NCBI GenBank assembly: GCA_011033025.1
Contig: WFMF01000178.1
Location: forward strand, 195,849 to 259,848
DNA from: Beroe forskalii
Lineage: Eukaryota; Ctenophora; Nuda; Beroida; Beroidae
Length of the DNA stretch: 64,000 nt
Direction: 5' to 3'
A program made the position numbers and the translations under genes. The notes beneath the pieces are model-generated. The model did no database searches, was not told the origin of the DNA, and saw only the letters and a program-made list of their open reading frames with translations. Of the stretch, positions 46,901 to 55,900 are shown in pieces (position 1 is the first letter of the stretch; each line of letters starts with the position of its first letter).

Positions 46901-49000
46901 CCACTTTCGTGTTTCCACATTTTCCCCGCCATATGGTTTTAAATGATTTCCGCTTTTGATTGTCTGCGGCGTGTGCTCGATGATTTTGTATGGAACATAG
47001 GTGAGTTCCTTTAATCGCAAGCCCATCTTGGCATCTTATTTTTGTAGAACTCCTAGAACTAGAAATTATACCTTATCGGACCGACCTTTTTAACTTGATT
47101 TAGAAATTTCGACAAATTCTATGAATTAAGGAAGTTGCACTCGCCGTAAAATGCGCGTCTACATCAATCCCTTCGTCGATTGATCGATTGAATGTACACA
47201 GATTCGAGTAACAAATCTTGATAAATGGAACAAATCGCAACGCCAGTTTGGCGCCGGTTTCCGGGTTTCAAAGCTCACGCGTGTTTGGCGCCCGGCGCCT
47301 TAAATGCGCCAAATCGGCGTAGCGATTCGTTCTATTGACCCAAACCTCTCTCCAGGCAGTTCCGCTAGCTCTGTGTCCTCTGAGCCACCCCCACCCCCTC
47401 CCCCTCAAGCTCCCCTTGCCATGATGATGGGTCCTGAGGACGCAGCAGAAGAAGAGGAGGAGGATGATGTCTGCAGTGGGGCGGAGGAGGATAGGGGAGA
47501 GGAAGAGGAAAGGGGAGAGGAGAACTTGCTCGATCAGACCATACTCGATAAACAGGTGTGTGTACGATGTATAAACAGCTGATGATGATAATCACATGAT
47601 TTTCAAAATCTTCTGATGATATCTTCCTTGTATCAGTAAATTGGTTAAACTGAGGTGTATACCCTGGTCATTGGGGAGGTACGAGACTCGTTCCCACCCG
47701 CAGTCCTTCATGTGCAGTGCCCCTCTTACACTAGAAGAAGCTGTTGTTCCGTCTCCTAGCTATCAACATTTCTCCCTTCCATCTTGTTACTCTTTATCAC
47801 TGCCCTCGTTTTGGTCCCTCCCTATAATCGTTATAATCGCAATTCTCTCCTCGTTATTATGACATTATCCCCTCCCTTAGGATCTGCAAGATGTTCGGAA
47901 CTACATTACCGAGTGCAACTCTCGGATCAGCGAACACAACAGGAAACTGGACAAACGGGCTAAAGTCCTGGAGAAGGATCTCAGAGTTGCAATGGACGCT
48001 CAGAACCACGTGAGTACTGAGTGAAGGCGTCAGGACAAGGCCAGGAAACGATAAAATTGCAATTTGAAGTTGCTATTTCTGGCATTGACGAAGCAAGATC
48101 TAGAGAATGAATATCAAACTGAGATGACGATCGTAATCGAATCACCCAACAATTTTAACCACCTCCCTTTGCCCTGCAGGAGCTAGAACAGCGGCTCCTG
48201 AAGAAATGGCTGCACCTCGTCCACGAGCGAAACACCCTCGTGCGGAAGCAGGACGAGCTCAACTCGCTCCAGAACCAGGAGGACTTGGGGGAGAGGTGTG
48301 AGCAGGTTCTCAAGGAGAAGAGGAAATACGAAAATATGCGAGACGTTGAAATACGAAAATATGCGAGGAGAGGAAATACGAAAATATGCGAGGTGAGAAA
48401 ATACGAAAATATGCGAAGTGAGTCATGAGCCTGGATATGCGAGGTGAGCGTGAAATAATATGTTTTGCCCCCACTCAGACGTGGAAAAGACTGAGGAGGA
48501 CGTGGACAGGGAAGACCAGTTGGAGGAGGAATACCAGGAGATCCTGAGGAAACGAGAAGTGTTGCTCAGGTACTATAGTTTGGGGATTTCAGAACACCGG
48601 TATATTGAAATCAGCGACTAGGAGCTTGATTCATTAACTTTATTGGTAAACTGTACTGTTTATTTTCACCCTCATTTTCAACGGTCGGTACTACTTGATC
48701 AATTCACCATTTTGATGAGCCATAACTGAGGTTTCTCGACTTTTTGGCGCGCGGCATATCACGACCCGCGTTGTGCTTTTTTGAGTGTGCTTTAATTTGT
48801 TTTGGCATTTGAATAAATTACATTTGCGCTATCATGCGCTGCAAATTAACAACGCTCGACTACACTATATTATTGATAAACCTGTTCCTAGGATTCGGGA
48901 CGATATCAACACCATCTCAATGGAAGAGGAGGCAGAGTTCAGATCAGTGATAGAGAAACCCAAGTTGTTGCAGGACCAGTCGTCGTGTAAAGTGTCGTGA
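25932..49000 (+). CDS. EHBP1: EHBP1 homologue (EH domain-binding protein 1), complete, 22 exons
   Basis: EHBP1 proteins link Rab8/Rab10-type GTPases and endosomal or actin machinery in membrane traffic. Exons: 25932-26035, 26150-26207, 26798-26884, 27580-27639, 27828-27968, 31304-31350, 32085-32204, 35384-35568, 40830-40951, 41122-41297, 41539-41619, 41829-42024, 42220-42361, 42751-43272, 43656-43802, 43976-44533, 44695-45993, 47356-47555, 47881-48009, 48180-48417, 48479-48569, 48892-49000. Every phase joins, giving 1603 residues. NT-C2 is at about 1-165 (MSKVWRRLQRVGK, then W-TPNQVSILWVRRGRK). The CH domain is at about 262-366 (LIAWSRKE, ADGAAFCAIIYKYCPDLI). The middle is long and disordered. 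bMERB is at about 1415-1575 (ISEHNRKLDKRAKVLEKDLR, KKWLHLVHERN). The last four residues are CKVS, a CaaX-like prenylation box. The donor of exon 10 could be 3 bases later. I saw no NPF motif, the EHD-binding signature of the vertebrate protein. An exon missed in the big introns is possible. Confidence 0.93.
28790..28990 (+). repeat. Degenerate CCAATCAAAATCA repeat, EHBP1 intron 5
   Basis: Five or six copies of (G)CCAATCAAAATCA(T/C) are spaced about 30-45 bp apart, with CCATA/TTTCC spacers. Each carries a CCAAT box. Probably a decayed minisatellite. Confidence 0.65.
29398..29560. mobile_element. Foldback element, EHBP1 intron 5
   Basis: The element is 163 bp long. Strongest pairing is GGTTTCAGTTCCTTGTTGAA..GCCGTAC (29425-29454) with its complement ending 29533. 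Weaker pairing extends out to CAGAGCGAATC at 29398 and GATTAGCTCTG at 29560. The loop holds AGAATCAGCGTGCCTCGCC. MITE-like; no target duplication found. Confidence 0.75.
30031..30117. mobile_element. CRE-bearing foldback, copy 1 (EHBP1 intron 5)
   Basis: Left arm is GAAAAATAGTCGGTTGCGAT, followed by GACGTCATTATCATA. The right arm, GATGACGTTTAACCGCC then TATTTTTC, is its near complement. The full-length site ATGACGTCAT is a CREB/ATF consensus. Related copies are at 38175-38250 and 54871-54937. Partial copies are near 29070-29135, 29898-29915, 30428-30450, 30607-30630, 38450-38470, 43495-43530 and 54775-54810. Confidence 0.7.
30288..30650 (+). repeat. Two direct repeats of about 180 bp
   Basis: Each copy contains GACATCTTTAA, ACTGTATAGTATGTAC, AATGTGGA, GGGTGATGT, AATTTGATC, ATATTGGAAATTGATGTGAC (start of a CRE) and CGCTTG. 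The two differ by point changes and small indels. Intron 5 of EHBP1. Confidence 0.75.
33820..34290 (+). repeat. 22-bp satellite array, EHBP1 intron 7
   Basis: About 18-20 copies, many diverged, of CTGACACCAGTCTGATGTAT plus two bases. The unit is homologous to the satellite inside the transposon at 5060-6649. Here no TAGGCTTTCCA ends or octamer duplication could be found, so the array is either a decayed element or a free-standing satellite. Confidence 0.9.
36270..37452. mobile_element. hAT-like MITE cluster with internal duplications, EHBP1 intron 8
   Basis: Left end TTAGGGGGTGCACACACGTGG and right end complement TTAGGGGCTGCACACACGTGG pair over about 30 bp. Flanks GCAAAGAT (36262-36269) and GCGAAGAT (37453-37460) form an 8-bp duplication with one mismatch. 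Inside, one module of about 160 bp is repeated twice (36270-36430, 36430-36608) and one of about 425 bp twice (about 36605-37031, 37026-37452). GACTATAGTCGAC and GGCTTATAAGCC palindromes are scattered throughout. The 112-codon frame is not considered a gene. Confidence 0.8.
38175..38250. mobile_element. CRE-bearing foldback, copy 2 (EHBP1 intron 8)
   Basis: GAAATAGGCGGTTAAGATGA, CGTCATTATCATAGCGC..., then TTGATGACGTTGAACCGCGC and CTACTTTC. The arms pair with few mismatches, and ATGACGTCATTATCATA is identical to copies 1 and 3. Confidence 0.7.
38671..39620 (+). repeat. 17-bp minisatellite (GGTACC/GTTAAC), EHBP1 intron 8
   Basis: About 950 bp of a 17-bp unit GGTACCTTGTTAACATT alternating with GGTACCTTATTAACAAC. 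Each unit holds two 6-bp palindromes (GGTACC and GTTAAC), so the array is dense in short dyads. Higher-order blocks such as AACATTTGAGCATTGGTACC recur three times. It ends where the 55-bp repeat at 39690 begins. Confidence 0.95.
39690..39895 (+). repeat. 55-bp repeat with GTTGACACCAC / CATGACGAAT
   Basis: About three and a half copies with a 55-bp period contain TTGACACCACT, GCATGACGAATA, CGTTACGTGCACATACC and CTTTATGACG. A related, longer-period array lies at 56715-56995. In both places it directly follows an unrelated minisatellite. Confidence 0.85.
40540..40829. other. End of EHBP1 intron 8, nothing further seen
   Basis: Intron sequence before the CH-domain exon. A word CTTCGTCGGGCCCGAGGACT occurs at about 40695, but no repeat partner was found. 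Confidence 0.3.
42751..43170 (+). repeat. 57-bp coding minisatellite in EHBP1 exon 14
   Basis: Seven and a half copies of a 57-bp unit encode the 19-residue repeat SSAESPSPVPLNSFIPGVT with small changes. The copies are very similar at the DNA level, including silent sites, so the array is young or kept uniform by exchange. The acceptor of the exon lies inside the first, partial unit (…cggtgcag|AGTCGCC). An earlier AG (ttttcag at about 42711) would hit a stop. Confidence 0.9.
45616..45675 (+). repeat. Short coding repeat RDVTPPK in EHBP1 exon 17
   Basis: Three copies of CGTGA(C/T)GTCACGCC(A/T)CC(A/G/T)AAG encode RDVTPPK. Each carries a near-CRE GTGA.GTCAC at the DNA level. Lies in the disordered region. 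Confidence 0.85.
46436..46560. promoter_or_regulatory. Cluster of CACGTG E-boxes, EHBP1 intron 17
   Basis: Four CACGTG sites within about 90 bases (ATCACGTGGC, ATCACGTGGT, GTCACGTGAC, CTCACGTGAT). Two CCAAT-type inverted boxes follow (GATTGG, AACCAATCAG). Such clusters can act as bHLH-ZIP (USF/MYC/TFE) binding regions. Use as an internal promoter or enhancer is speculation. Confidence 0.4.
48321..48445 (+). repeat. Minisatellite across the exon 20 splice donor of EHBP1
   Basis: Five copies, the last partial, of (G)GAAATACGAAAATATGCGA(G) with spacers encode KYENMR-like repeats in the bMERB coiled coil. The repeats also copy the donor GCGA|GTGAG, giving alternative GCGAG|GTGAG sites at about 48393 and 48441. 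Only the donor after 48417 joins the next exon in frame. Confidence 0.75.
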
Positions 49001-50700
49001 GACACTCCCTCGTAACAATCAGATGGGATTTATTTCTTTATTATTTTTTCTTCCCAAGGAAAAAGTTTCAGGATGTTTCTTTATTATTTCGTAAAAGATT
49101 TAAGAAAGATACGAAAAATAACGCAAATACTTTGAATTCCAGTTACAAGGGTAAAATGTAATTTAAACCTATAGAAAATTTCGATATTCCATCCCAGTAA
49201 CATAAAATTAATTGATAAGATTAAAACATAAAATTTAACATAAAATTAAACATAAAATTAAACATAAAATTATAAACCATTCCAGATGCTGACGACGCGG
49301 TATCAGTGTTTTGTGTTTTTATGAACAGTAACCCTGATCGTTAGCCTGCCAAGAAGACGTTTTGACGATGCAATTTCCTCACATTCCTGATTATATACAA
49401 CAATGCGCTGAACTAGTAATTATGTTGGTGGTCGCCAGTGATGTTCATTGAACTGTGGTCCATTAAACTGCTGCCTGTTGCTTGTGCGCTACTAACTGTA
49501 GTTATACCAGTGACCGTATTCCCCGGAATCCCGAAAACTTGAATTCCGAATATGACCAGATATTTTCGGAATCACGGTTTTGGGGATTCCGTGTTTTCGG
49601 AATTCAGGGTCTGAGGTCAACTCTGTCATAGATCACACTGACAATTATGCATATATTGATCACTGGTACACAAGATCATGGTACACGCATATAATATAGA
49701 ATGATGTATTATGTACATTATACAATATATATACATACTGTGTACATGGTGTGTAAAGGATAGTTATACATGTTAATGAATAATGATCTTAATCGTTTTT
49801 TCACAAGATCTTTTTATGTACTCATGTAGAAAATCAGTAGATTTAACATCTTATTGATTATATTTATGAAATTTAATAGATATGTAACGATTTATGAGAG
49901 CTAGGGGGTTCAGGTATGATACTTTGGAAAGCACGATTTTGAGATATTTGTTGGCCTGGATGGCAAATAAGAGCGAATTTTTTATTTAGGCCTCCAATAA
50001 CGTTTGAGCCAGAAATTTGGCTAAAATGGACCCAAGAGTAAAAAATCAAAAGGCTGTCTCTTCTTCCAGTAGCTGCTAGTAGTATAAAAAAATAGTTTCT
50101 GATGAATTTACTCTGCTTAAAGTTAAACTGATGCAAAAAGAATTATGCAAAATATTTATCTTTACACTATAACCATTTTGGCCACTGAGGCACTCATATC
50201 CGGTACGGGTAATCTTTCCAAACTTTGATTACCAGACCTGGACCCCCTTAAGGTTCTATGAAAGCAGGTAATTGAATTCCCTGTTTCAACATGTAATTTA
50301 ATTTCACTTCACTTCATTTAGCCAGCCTTTTTAACCGGCCAAATTCAACGTTAATGTTTGTCCATTGAACAATTTTAACCGGCCCCTTGGACATTTTTTC
50401 CATTTGTTTCACAGATCCAAGATCAAGGATTTTATGCTCCAAATAACCACTTAAACCTTAAAGCAATTTATACTCTATAAATATACTCTATTTACCATTT
50501 TATGTTTGAGAAAGATAATTTAGAAAAATTGTTTATCAACTTCTTCAAAAAATTTATACGATAATAACTTTTTTCAATTTCATATCGGTATACTTTTCGA
50601 GCACCGTTGTACTAGTAGCACTTCGCGATGTTTAAGTCAAAACATATTTTCAGTCAATTCTATTATATTTCAATTCTAATAATTATTGATTTTTAAATCG
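49001..50700. other. Region downstream of EHBP1, no gene seen
   Basis: Contains the EHBP1 3' untranslated region. ATTAAA/CATAAAATTAAA runs at about 49235-49275 could serve as poly(A) signals. A short imperfect repeat of GGAATTC/GATTCCG words lies at about 49530-49610. No reading frame with recognisable content. Confidence 0.45.
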
Positions 50701-50717
50701 TTGCGTACACCTTAATT

Positions 50718-51060
50718 GGAAGCGCACGTTACTGAGCTGCGTTGGCAAACACAAATACCCTTGTTCGCGTTGCACGGCCCTGGCCCTGGTGTTGCTCTAA
50801 CCAGATCCCTAGTTTTACGCGCGCGCCGCGCCTTCGCGACACCCCTGGTTAGGGGAAGCCCTGGTGCACTTCTTGACACATCACACATGTAAATGCTAAT
50901 GCTGTGACCCGGGTCGTGGCGCGCGCGCGAGGGGGTCAGGCAACGCCTGACAAACACACACCTATGATTGTCTGACGTTGACAGACCCTCTCGAGAATCA
51001 GCGCCGCGCGCGCGCGGCGCTGACGCCCGCGCCAGCCGCTTCGCATTTCCATGAGAAAAA
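50718..51060. repeat. GC-rich hairpin block upstream of SPRYD7
   Basis: Contains CGCGACACCCCTGGTTAGGG as at 24.7 kb, then CGTGGCGCGCGCGCGAGGG and GCGCCGCGCGCGCGCGGCGC. The composite-repeat segment that follows (AAGACGTCAATCTGCAAGAC, about 51330) is in inverted orientation relative to copies at 15.1 and 62.9 kb. Confidence 0.65.
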
Positions 51061-51192
51061 ATTCTCAGGCCCTCTGGTTAATTAACTAAATTTCTTGTCA
51101 AACTTGCTGTGTTACTGTGTTAGCCAGTTTACATACTTTGATCTTGTCATTAAGTTTCCAAAAAGGGAGGGGGATAGGGTACTTTGAAAATT

Positions 51193-51212
51193 AAGGGGGG
51201 GGGGGGGGGAGG
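51193..51212 (+). repeat. Poly-G run
   Basis: Sixteen or more consecutive G with one following GAGGGCGG; able to form a G-quadruplex in principle. Minus-strand frames rich in P and S here come from it. Confidence 0.8.
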
Positions 51213-51425
51213 GCGGTTGGGAAGAGCAGAGGGGAGTTGAAAAATTTGGGGAGGATGAAGCTCTGGACTCCATATCTATATTCATAAGAAATCTCAATCT
51301 TATTTAAATTAAAAAGAAATCTTTCTTCAAGACGTCAATCTGCAAGACTGAAGACTTTTCTCCAACTCTGTACTTGAGCACCAACATGATCCCTTTAGGT
51401 AATGCAATGTTGAGAGCAGCAGGAT

Positions 51426-51487
51426 CTAAGTGAGTCACACCAAGATGAGTGGTGCATGCACCACTCATCTTGGTGTGACTCACTTAG
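51426..51487. repeat. 62-bp perfect palindrome without spacer
   Basis: Arms of 31 bases starting CTAAGTGAGTCACACCAAGA meet at GGTGCATGCACC. The pairing is perfect and there is no loop, which is rare and usually unstable. It is immediately followed by the nested palindrome at 51487-51571. Confidence 0.95.
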
Positions 51488-51571
51488 AAAGTTGAGGTAG
51501 GTATTGGACTGAAGATGCCCGCACATGTGCGGGCATCTTCAGTCGTCAGTCCAATACCTACCTCAACTTTC
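51487..51571. repeat. Nested near-perfect palindrome, 85 bp
   Basis: Outer arms GAAAGTTGAGGTAGGTATTG and complement surround a spacerless inner palindrome centred on GCCCGCACATGTGCGGGC. A 7-bp extra GTCAGTC in the right arm is the only break. RNA from it would form one long hairpin. Confidence 0.9.
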
Positions 51572-51599
51572 TCAATCTTGGCTGTGTAATCAATTAAAC

Positions 51600-52938
51600 A
51601 AAATTTCAATTAAACAAAATTTAAACATTTTACAACAGTACAGACCAGCATTTTCACAATTGATTTAATTCCAATACATTACATTAATTCCAATACATTA
51701 CATTAAATTGAATTAAAATTGCTGATGAAAAACTTGCAAATGACTGCATTGATAAAAAGAACCAAAAAAATACTTCATTTACATACAACTTTAAAAATAA
51801 ATAAGAAATAAGATATATAGGTAACTATGTAAGCAAATAAATACAAAGTACCAAGTGAAACGATTGGGTTCCAACTCAAAGTTTCATGTACTTACGTACA
51901 ATCTTCAAGGATGTTCCCAACTGGTCACTGTCTTGTACTTAGCTCCAGAACTTCAACTAAGCAAATAAATAAATACTTGCTAGCTAAACATATGTCGCAA
52001 TAGCAATGACATGTACAGTGCCCCACCTAATTAACTGTTTATGAATGTTTTTAATGATGTTCAATGGGCACCTGAGTTGAATGGTGCGTAATAATGTTAC
52101 CAATGTTATTTATATAATATTGTTTGTGTAAATTGTGATGGTTAAATACCATTACCCTTTTATTATTATTATTATTATTATTATTTAGTTCAATTCCTAG
52201 TTTAACATGCTGTACATTAAGGATCTACACTGAGTTCACCATGCTTAGGCACTTAGCCATCCATTAGTACTATAACATATTATCATTATCGTTATTATTG
52301 TAAAGAATAGATAACATTACAATAACATAATCCTGCCTCTTATTGTAGGCACTAACATACTTTCAGTGAAATAACTATAATTTAAGTTGTATTTATACCC
52401 TCTGTCTATTGGAAATGTTTACTTGGGTTTGACAATTGATGCTCACACAGTTCTGTTTCATTTCCAATGTGATGTTATATGATTCCCTTTTGAATAAAAA
52501 TTCTTATACATTTTTCTGTTTTCGTTCTTCAAATCAAACATGACTCATCTTTGAGATATGATTAACATTAATTCAACTTTATGTCTGAGCGAGTTAGTTG
52601 AATGGATGCTACAATGAAGTAAAAGTGTTTCATTCATGTTGAGTTACGTAGCTGGTTGGTTTGGATGGGTTGGAGAGTGTTTTCTCTGTAAAAGACCAAC
52701 AAACAGGGATCCAAACAATTCTAATACTATTTCTCCAGTTTGCCTTGACAGTACCAAAATTGGTGAGACTTGTGAATGATCCTATCATAATTAAAGTTCA
52801 TTTTTCTCTTATATCTACTACTTTTATCATAAGACCTTGCTGTTGATTATGACATAATTTTTCATGCAACTTGCTGGCTTTTTAATACTTAAAGCTCTTA
52901 TTCTCAGCTAATAAAGTAATGACAATATCAATTCACAG
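51600..52938. other. Upstream of first visible SPRYD7 exon
   Basis: Expected place of the missing first SPRYD7 coding exon (about 36 residues), which I could not recognise. A SINE-like repeat with a (TTA)n tail lies at 52040-52190. Duplicated words AATTCCAATACATTACATTA occur at about 51667-51705. Confidence 0.4.
52040..52190 (+). repeat. SINE-like repeat with (TTA)n tail
   Basis: CAATGGGCACCTGAGTTGAA, TGGTGCGTAATAATGTTACC and GATGGTTAAATACCATTACC followed by TTATTATTATT. Relative of the repeats at 19040-19170 and 63265-63395. Confidence 0.45.
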
Positions 52939-55900
52939 GCTCTGAAACTGTAATTGTAAAGTCTGGAAGACGCATATGTGGTTCTGGAGGTGCTTTAGCT
53001 GATACTCCCCTCAACCAAGATAAGACCTATTTCGAAATCAAAGTTCAGGCATCAGGTATTTGGTAGTTTATATTTAAAATCTCATTTTTGAAAATCTCAT
53101 ATATTGATGGAATGTTTGATAATCTCATATATTTGAAATCTCATGGCAAGGGCTATTGAGAGCCTTTTTCTAAGTGTAAAACACACCCTTAGTATAATGT
53201 TTTAAGCCTTAGATCAATAACAGACTCTTCTGCTAAAAGTTCACAACAAATTCTAGATAAGCCCTGAATCTATTTTTTAATGTGGGGATAGCTATAGATG
53301 TATAGATTTTTTGGTGTAAATTTAAGTTTCCACGCATTATTATTGCCACACATTCAATAACCACGAATAGGCTACAGTTTACTCAGACTCCAGTTTGCTA
53401 AGACTAATCAAATCATATCAAATCAAAGAGTGCCATGGTGTTATTACATTTTGTCCACTACTTTTGCCCCCATACACACAACATCCTTTGATTGTGCCTT
53501 GCTAGGCGCATGATATATAATATTCCTATTTCCCAGTGATGTAGGAAGTGGGTGGGCCAGTAGGGCCATGGCCCTACTGCATTTCAGGCGTGTAGGGCCA
53601 AAGTATACTTTGGCCCTACTGCTTTTCAAGGCCAGACAACATAGATTTATATAATAATTTTCGTTCTTTTTCCATGTTTCATCAACAGGGCAGTTCCCAT
53701 ACTTTTATCTCACCTAATTTAATTTCACTAGAATGTAACTGTAAACTTGGTTAGCAATACAGCAATGACAACCTATATTGTTTATTTAACTCATGACCTT
53801 GGGGTTTGGGCTGTGATCGCAAGGCAATATCATCTTATTATGTCATGTCTGATGAGTGATGGTCGGAAGGAGTCTCAAATTTCTTGTTAAGATGATCTTG
53901 TGCTATAATCGTAGGTTATGGTTAATTTGGTTTATCTGATCGTTTTTTACATAAAATGTTTTTTAAACATAAAAGTTTACTGAATAAACGTTTAGATGCA
54001 ACATTGATTTTTAGTGCCTAGCCAAAGTTTATCAAGATGATCACGTGACCTAAAGTCACGTGACATGAAGTCATGTGACCACTTTTGCATCAAAAGTGGC
54101 CCTACTGCCTCATGACATCTTTCTACATCGTTGCTATTTCCTAATGAATTACCTTGTACATTATACACCTTGCAACTGGTATATTATAATTTATAATTTT
54201 TATACTAGGCAAGGTGAGCTCGGATAGGGGCCTTGAGATTGGGATTCTACCAGAGCATGCCAAACTACTTTAATATACAACCACTTTAGTATGCAATCTT
54301 TCTCTCTTATAAACTCTCCTTTCTCCTTTCTGATTTTTGTATATTATACCTCCTTTAATTCAACATTATGGATGTCAATGTTCCAAATACATTTTTGCAT
54401 TCCTAATGATCAGTGTACATTCCAAATACCCAGTGTACATTCCAAATACCCAGTGTACATTCCAAATACCCAGTGTACATTCCAAATACCCAGTGTACAT
54501 TCCAAATACCCAGTGTACATTCCAAATACCCTGTGTACATTCCAGACAATCCCAGTAATCAGTGTACACTGTAAATGTATAATCATTGCACACTTCAAAT
54601 ACACCCTGCCACTCCCTGTGCAATTACATACTACATAATACTACATCTCTACTACTAGATCTTATGAAGCTATAGCTGTATGCGGCACTAATGTTGCAGC
54701 TAATTACCTCATTAAGTCATTACACGACCACACACACAGTTAGTTTGACGTTACTAATTTACCACTTCAAGCTTTGATAATGACGTCATCTGTTACCGCC
54801 TCTTCTACCGTCTCTGAGTACAAACCTGCAAAGAGTAGATCTTCATATTTAATATGAGCACAGGATCGGGGGTGGCGGTTGAGATGACGTCATTATCATA
54901 GCGCTCAGTGGTAAGTTGGTGATGCTGGACCGCCTGTTATTCTACTCGTAGTTATTATACTGCACACGCCCACCACACACAGTACAAGCCAAGACAAATC
55001 ACCGCTTACCATGGACCGATTATACCCAATGAATAAACTGGATTTGTCACGTGATATACGACAACCAATGGAAAGCTGGGATTTGTCACGTGATAGACGA
55101 CAGCCAATTAAAAGCCCGGATTTGTCAAGTGATGCACGACAACCAATGAAAAGCTTTGATCTGTCACGTGATATGCGATAGCCAATGAAAAGCTTAGATC
55201 TGTCATGTGGTATCCGACACTGATGCACGCCAATGAGGGTTGTACCGGTTTAACTATAAGTTCAGATAAGTTGGACTGTCTGAGCCCATCCTCCAACGAC
55301 AAGTGATATGGAGTAAACGATTAAAGACAGAAAGGTTAGATCGCTACACAGTTTTAGAGTTGCGTCATCATCATAACTTAAAGTGGTTATATTGACGTGC
55401 TGTCAAAGCGTGCCTGATGAATGGTCAGGAAACGGTAGAAAATCTGTGGTGATTATCCATACATGAGCAGCATGAAAATGCAAATTTTAAAAGCTTCTAC
55501 AATGACGCAATTGAGGATCAGAAATCCTTGATGGAGCTTCGAATGGTTGAATGATTCATATCACAAATGAGAATTGAGATATAGCAATATCATTGTTTTC
55601 AATGCAGGCAATATAAAGTGCCTGAATATTTATTTTGGAAACAGTGTGCTCTTGAGCATAAATTACTGAATTGTGCCCAATTCAAATTGATGACGATGCT
55701 AGGAGACAACGCCGCAGTCGTTAATCAGTGGTTTCAAGCATTCCAATTTCCGACGAATCATTCTTTTAACTGTACCCGAAACTTCGAATCAGAACAAAAA
55801 TTCATCTGCTTGTTTAACAATTTATGTACGATGATATGCATTGGAAAGAACTACACATTCTTCAAACACCCCTTTCTCTCTGTATCTTCAGGGCCTCTTT

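Noticed and set aside
51330-51600. microRNA gene from the long hairpins
   Set aside because: Perfect long palindromes without loop or bulges are not typical of animal miRNA precursors; kept as a palindrome finding only.
54291-54638. 115-codon frame rich in YIPNTQCTFQIPSVHSK-type repeats
   Set aside because: Direct reading of the 20-bp minisatellite; all frames are open for the same reason and it sits in an intron.
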